Assembly (NCBI GenBank): GCA_030631455.1
Contig: DAOVLC010000050.1
Location: 1-8,040 of the forward strand
From: Candidatus Zixiibacteriota bacterium
GTDB lineage: Bacteria > Zixibacteria > MSB-5A5 > JAABVY01 > JAHJOQ01
DNA: 8,040 nt
Direction of reading: 5' to 3'
In this document: one piece after another, positions 6,259 through 8,040 of the stretch
How positions within the stretch are numbered: the first letter of the stretch is position 1
How the letters are laid out: each line of letters opens with the position of its first letter
The notes under the pieces: generated by a model
Database searches by the model: none
Told to the model about the DNA's origin: nothing
The model's input: the letters and a program-made list of their open reading frames with translations, nothing else
Program-made: the position numbers and the translations under genes

Positions 6259-7467
6259 CTACGCCCCGAACTTCGCCAGCTTGCCTGCGCAGGCAAGCGC
6301 GATCGGTATCAGGTTGATCATCGGCAGCCTTCCAAGTCCCCCCGATTGACATTCGATCTCTGAGAACTTCTCCGATCTGTCTTTTCTCACGAGTATGCCG
6401 TGCATCAAGACCGGACTCGGGTGCCAGCTATGCGCCTTCATAATCCATGGAGTCGAATGATCGCCCGTAACTATAAGAACGTCGGGAGCCATAGTCTGTA
6501 TCCCCGGAACAATCGTTTTGTCGACTTTTTCAATGATCTGCTTCTTCGCCTCGAAGTTGCCATCTTCACCGTAGGAGTCGGTCTTCTTTACATGGAGGAA
6601 GAAAAACGTGTAATTGTTCCACTGCCGACTCAGGATCGAGATGGAATCGTCAAAGTCTTTGTACGGAGGCAGAGCAGTCATTCCGACCAGCTTGGCAAGC
6701 CCGCGGTACATTGGGTATTCAGCGATGGCGCATGCCTTAAGCCCGAAACGCTCCTCCATCGACGGCAATCTCCTGAAACCGGAATACCCGCGCAGCAGGA
6801 TCATATTTGCCTGTTTCTCGTCTGACAGTATAATACTTACTTGATCGATGATACTGCCCAGAATCGCAACTGAGCGTTCTGCCTCCGGAGAAAGAGGCTT
6901 TTGATCGAGCGGAGGCACGCCAACATTCTGTGGATCTGTATCGCCGATCTGATCCGAAAGATTGTCCCCTCGAATCACGAGTACTGCCCGGTGCTGGCTT
7001 TCGGTTTCAAGAAAGAACTCGATACCATCGGGCAGGACGATCTTCTCACGTATTTTCTGGCACAGCCTTCGATTCTCGGAGTCGGGCGGACGGCCCGCTC
7101 GCCTGTCTGTAACATTTCCATCTGGGTCAAGCGTGCAGAAGTTAATGCGTACAGCGACATCTTTTTCCGTCAGGTCGAAATCGATACCTAAAGCAGAGAG
7201 TAATCCCCTGCCGATGTCGTTCACCGTTGGATCATATCCGAAGAGTGCGAGATGAGCCGGCCCTGAGCCGGGAGTAATGCCGGGCGCTATCGGATCGAAC
7301 TGGCCGAGCGTGCCGTCTTCGGCGAGTTGGTCAAGATTGGGCGTCGCAGCCTCTTCCAGCGGCGCCTGATGCCCACCGGCGGGTATATCACCGAGACCGT
7401 CCATAACAAGAAGGACAATCTTCGAGTCGTTCCTGATTATTAACTGTTCAACTAATCCCGGTTGCAT
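6259..7467 (-). CDS. apgM: 2,3-bisphosphoglycerate-independent phosphoglycerate mutase, archaeal type
   Basis: This enzyme interconverts 3- and 2-phosphoglycerate in glycolysis/gluconeogenesis through a phosphoserine intermediate. It belongs to the alkaline phosphatase metalloenzyme superfamily, and 402 residues is the normal ApgM length. The first metal motif is VMDGLGD (21-27, Asp23). The catalytic serine is Ser68 in ITPGSGPAHLALFGYDP (64-80). GRGLLSALGID (87-96) and RINFCTL (107-113) are typical ApgM segments. Later ligands are Asp297 in VKKTDSYGEDGN (293-304), Asp336-His337 in VTGDHSTPW (333-341), and His346/His349 in HSWHPSP. Glu301 stands where archaeal members usually have the histidine of DxxGH. 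The start is supported by AAGGGA 6 nt upstream and by a promoter further out. It is functionally unrelated to the converging operon and is probably transcribed alone. Confidence 0.93.
   Translation of the reverse strand: MQPGLVEQLIIRNDSKIVLLVMDGLGDIPAGGHQAPLEEAATPNLDQLAEDGTLGQFDPIAPGITPGSGPAHLALFGYDPTVNDIGRGLLSALGIDFDLTEKDVAVRINFCTLDPDGNVTDRRAGRPPDSENRRLCQKIREKIVLPDGIEFFLETESQHRAVLVIRGDNLSDQIGDTDPQNVGVPPLDQKPLSPEAERSVAILGSIIDQVSIILSDEKQANMILLRGYSGFRRLPSMEERFGLKACAIAEYPMYRGLAKLVGMTALPPYKDFDDSISILSRQWNNYTFFFLHVKKTDSYGEDGNFEAKKQIIEKVDKTIVPGIQTMAPDVLIVTGDHSTPWIMKAHSWHPSPVLMHGILVRKDRSEKFSEIECQSGGLGRLPMINLIPIALACAGKLAKFGA
6279..6298. repeat. 20-bp perfect palindrome near the convergent gene ends
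   Basis: GCTTGCCTGCGCAGGCAAGC is its own reverse complement. It lies inside the last codons of apgM (ALACAGKL) and 37 nt past the cobA-hemD stop. No T-tract follows on either strand, so it is not a standard intrinsic terminator. A hairpin at the 3' end of both converging transcripts, blocking read-through or protecting against 3' decay, is one reading; coincidence with Ala-Cys-Ala-Gly codons is another. Confidence 0.55.
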
Positions 7468-7473
7468 CTGATA

Positions 7474-7479
7474 TCCCTT
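7474..7479 (-). promoter_or_regulatory. Ribosome binding site of apgM
   Basis: On the minus strand AAGGGA lies 6 nt before the ATG at 7467. This supports that start over shorter alternatives and puts 15 residues before the first conserved metal-binding strand. Confidence 0.6.
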
Positions 7480-7503
7480 CTGCTCATCGCCTGAGATTGA
7501 CGA

Positions 7504-7521
7504 TGCAGAATCTAATCTGCA
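7504..7521. promoter_or_regulatory. 6-6-6 dyad over the apgM -10 box (candidate operator)
   Basis: TGCAGA (7504-7509) and TCTGCA (7516-7521) are perfect inverted repeats around a 6-bp centre, and the predicted -10 hexamer (7509-7514) lies inside. An 18-bp dyad in this place is what a dimeric repressor site would look like. The regulator is unknown and no second copy is seen in the window. Confidence 0.35.
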
Positions 7522-7537
7522 AGAATCCGTTAGTCAA
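7509..7537 (-). promoter_or_regulatory. Sigma70-like promoter for apgM
   Basis: On the minus strand TTGACT (7537-7532, five of six matches to TTGACA) and TAGATT (7514-7509, four of six matches to TATAAT) are separated by exactly 17 bp. Transcription would start near 7502, leaving a leader of about 35 nt that contains the AAGGGA ribosome site. The call rests on box sequence and spacing only. Confidence 0.5.
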
Positions 7538-7820
7538 TGTTAAACTGCTCTTTCCTATTCGGCATCCTGGAGGAAAACTAAATCGCTGTGATGCCGAGGA
7601 TGTTCTGATTGTTTCTGGATGAACTCGAAAAGAAAGCCGGGCGAGCTTGCACTCACCCGGCATGGACAGAATCCGAAAAGCTCAATTTCTGGTTATTCAA
7701 TCGAAATTAATCGATCTACTGGCATCGCATCGTGTAGAGACACCCACTTTAGAGACGGCCAGATTAGAGAAGAAGTTTCAGGTATGTGTAGATCGATGCT
7801 GTATTCCCAGAAGCCACAGG
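7538..7820. other. Intergenic region without a convincing gene
   Basis: This stretch between the apgM promoter and the dockerin-repeat gene holds one clear element, the minus-strand terminator at 7628-7661. It also has an 8-bp inverted repeat (TCGGCATC 7559-7566, GATGCCGA 7590-7597), a 10-bp inverted repeat (ATCGATCTAC 7710-7719, GTAGATCGAT 7788-7797), and three TAGAGA hexamers spaced 15 bp apart (7735, 7750, 7765). Short plus-strand reading frames here (7619-7849 and 7647-7898) run into the dockerin gene on the other strand, have no recognisable domain, and one crosses the terminator, so I do not call them genes. Confidence 0.6.
7628..7661 (-). terminator. Intrinsic terminator for the dockerin-repeat gene
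   Basis: Reading the minus strand, GCCGGGTGAG, a 6-nt loop (TGCAAG) and CTCGCCCGGC form a 10-bp stem with a single U-G pair, followed directly by TTTCTTTT. The hairpin is at 7636-7661 and the T-rich tail at 7635-7628. It lies about 160 bp downstream of the dockerin-repeat stop and before the apgM promoter, so it should insulate the two genes and leave a long 3' untranslated region. Confidence 0.85.
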
Positions 7821-8040
7821 CTACTCGCAGGGTGCCGGGCCACTGCTGAATATGTACGCAATCAGGTATACGACATCGTCGATATCGATTTCACCTGAGC
7901 AATCGGCATCACCGACCTCGATTGGATCAGGAGCCGGCCCGCTGCTGAAGATGTAGTTTATCAGAAAGACAACATCGTCGATGTCGATCTCGCCGGAGCC
8001 GTCACAATCACCAATCACGAATCCAGGCACTACGGACATG
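7821..8040 (-). CDS. C-terminal end of a dockerin-repeat protein (partial, 5' end missing)
   Basis: Only the last 72 or so codons are in the window. They hold two calcium-binding, EF-hand-like dockerin type I repeats: GDCDGSGEIDIDDVV at 8012-7914 and GDADCSGEIDIDDVV at 7913-7824, with a 33-residue period, each continuing into LIxYIFSSGPAP. The D-x-D-x-S-G-x-I-D-x-x-D pattern supplies the calcium ligands. Over their first 28 residues the repeats are identical at 24 positions. The protein ends in PCE at a TAG. The methionine at 8039 is more likely internal than a start, because repeats like these normally close long secreted or surface proteins. What the rest of the protein does cannot be seen. 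A strong terminator lies downstream. Confidence 0.85.
   Translation of the reverse strand, partial: MSVVPGFVIGDCDGSGEIDIDDVVFLINYIFSSGPAPDPIEVGDADCSGEIDIDDVVYLIAYIFSSGPAPCE
7824..8012 (-). repeat. Two tandem dockerin type I repeats (99-bp period)
   Basis: The two units are in frame. The segment ACATCGTCGAT, coding for the IDDV part of the calcium loop, recurs at 7873 and 7972, exactly 99 bp apart. Many of the base differences are at third codon positions, so the protein motif appears selected rather than the DNA freshly duplicated. The second unit lacks the DPIEV linker and ends the protein. Confidence 0.85.

Noticed and set aside
6259..7467. Reading the minus-strand gene as alkaline phosphatase or phosphopentomutase
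   Set aside because: The PGSGPAHLALFGYDP and HSWHPSP motifs and the length are specific to ApgM within the superfamily.
7619..7898. Two overlapping plus-strand open frames of 76 and 83 codons
   Set aside because: They cross the terminator hairpin region or run antisense into the dockerin gene, have no good ribosome site and show no domain.
1..8040. Mobile element, CRISPR array, tRNA or defence system
   Set aside because: No transposase, terminal repeats, regular spacer arrays, cloverleaf or defence-type domains were seen; all large frames are recognised housekeeping or sulfur-metabolism families.

Overview
The window looks like bacterial chromosome of roughly 50% GC with tight, co-directional gene packing. 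Two things point to an anaerobic bacterium with dissimilatory sulfur metabolism. One is a DsrP-type membrane subunit followed by siroheme-pathway genes. The other is a gene at the right edge that ends in two dockerin-type repeats (GDxDxSGEIDIDDVVxLIxYIFSSGPAP). From memory, repeats of this type are very common in the candidate phylum Zixibacteria and its relatives. That placement is an inference and has not been checked by any search.

Left block, plus strand (1-6242): five genes in one direction, probably one operon. They are (1) the 3' part of an NrfD-family membrane quinone-interacting subunit, closest to DsrP; (2) a CoA-disulfide/persulfide reductase fused to a C-terminal rhodanese domain; (3) hemA, glutamyl-tRNA reductase; (4) a stand-alone precorrin-2 dehydrogenase/ferrochelatase (Met8/SirC type); and (5) a fusion of uroporphyrinogen-III C-methyltransferase with uroporphyrinogen-III synthase (CobA-HemD). 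Genes 3-5 carry out the first step of tetrapyrrole synthesis and then the steps from hydroxymethylbilane to sirohydrochlorin/siroheme. hemL, hemB and hemC, which lie between, are not here. Siroheme is the cofactor of dissimilatory sulfite reductase, so electron delivery (DsrP), sulfane-sulfur handling (the reductase-rhodanese) and cofactor supply appear to be expressed together.

Right block, minus strand (6259-8040): apgM, an archaeal-type cofactor-independent phosphoglycerate mutase, converges on cobA-hemD with a 16-bp gap. Upstream of apgM is a plausible sigma70-like promoter with a 6-6-6 dyad over the -10 box. Further right are an intrinsic terminator pointing left, a stretch with no convincing gene, and the C-terminal end of the dockerin-repeat protein, which runs off the window.

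I see no mobile element, CRISPR array, tRNA or rRNA, and nothing I would call a new system. The points most worth a second look are the link between sulfur and siroheme genes, an eroded dinucleotide-binding motif in HemA, a changed metal-ligand position in ApgM, and several unexplained dyads.
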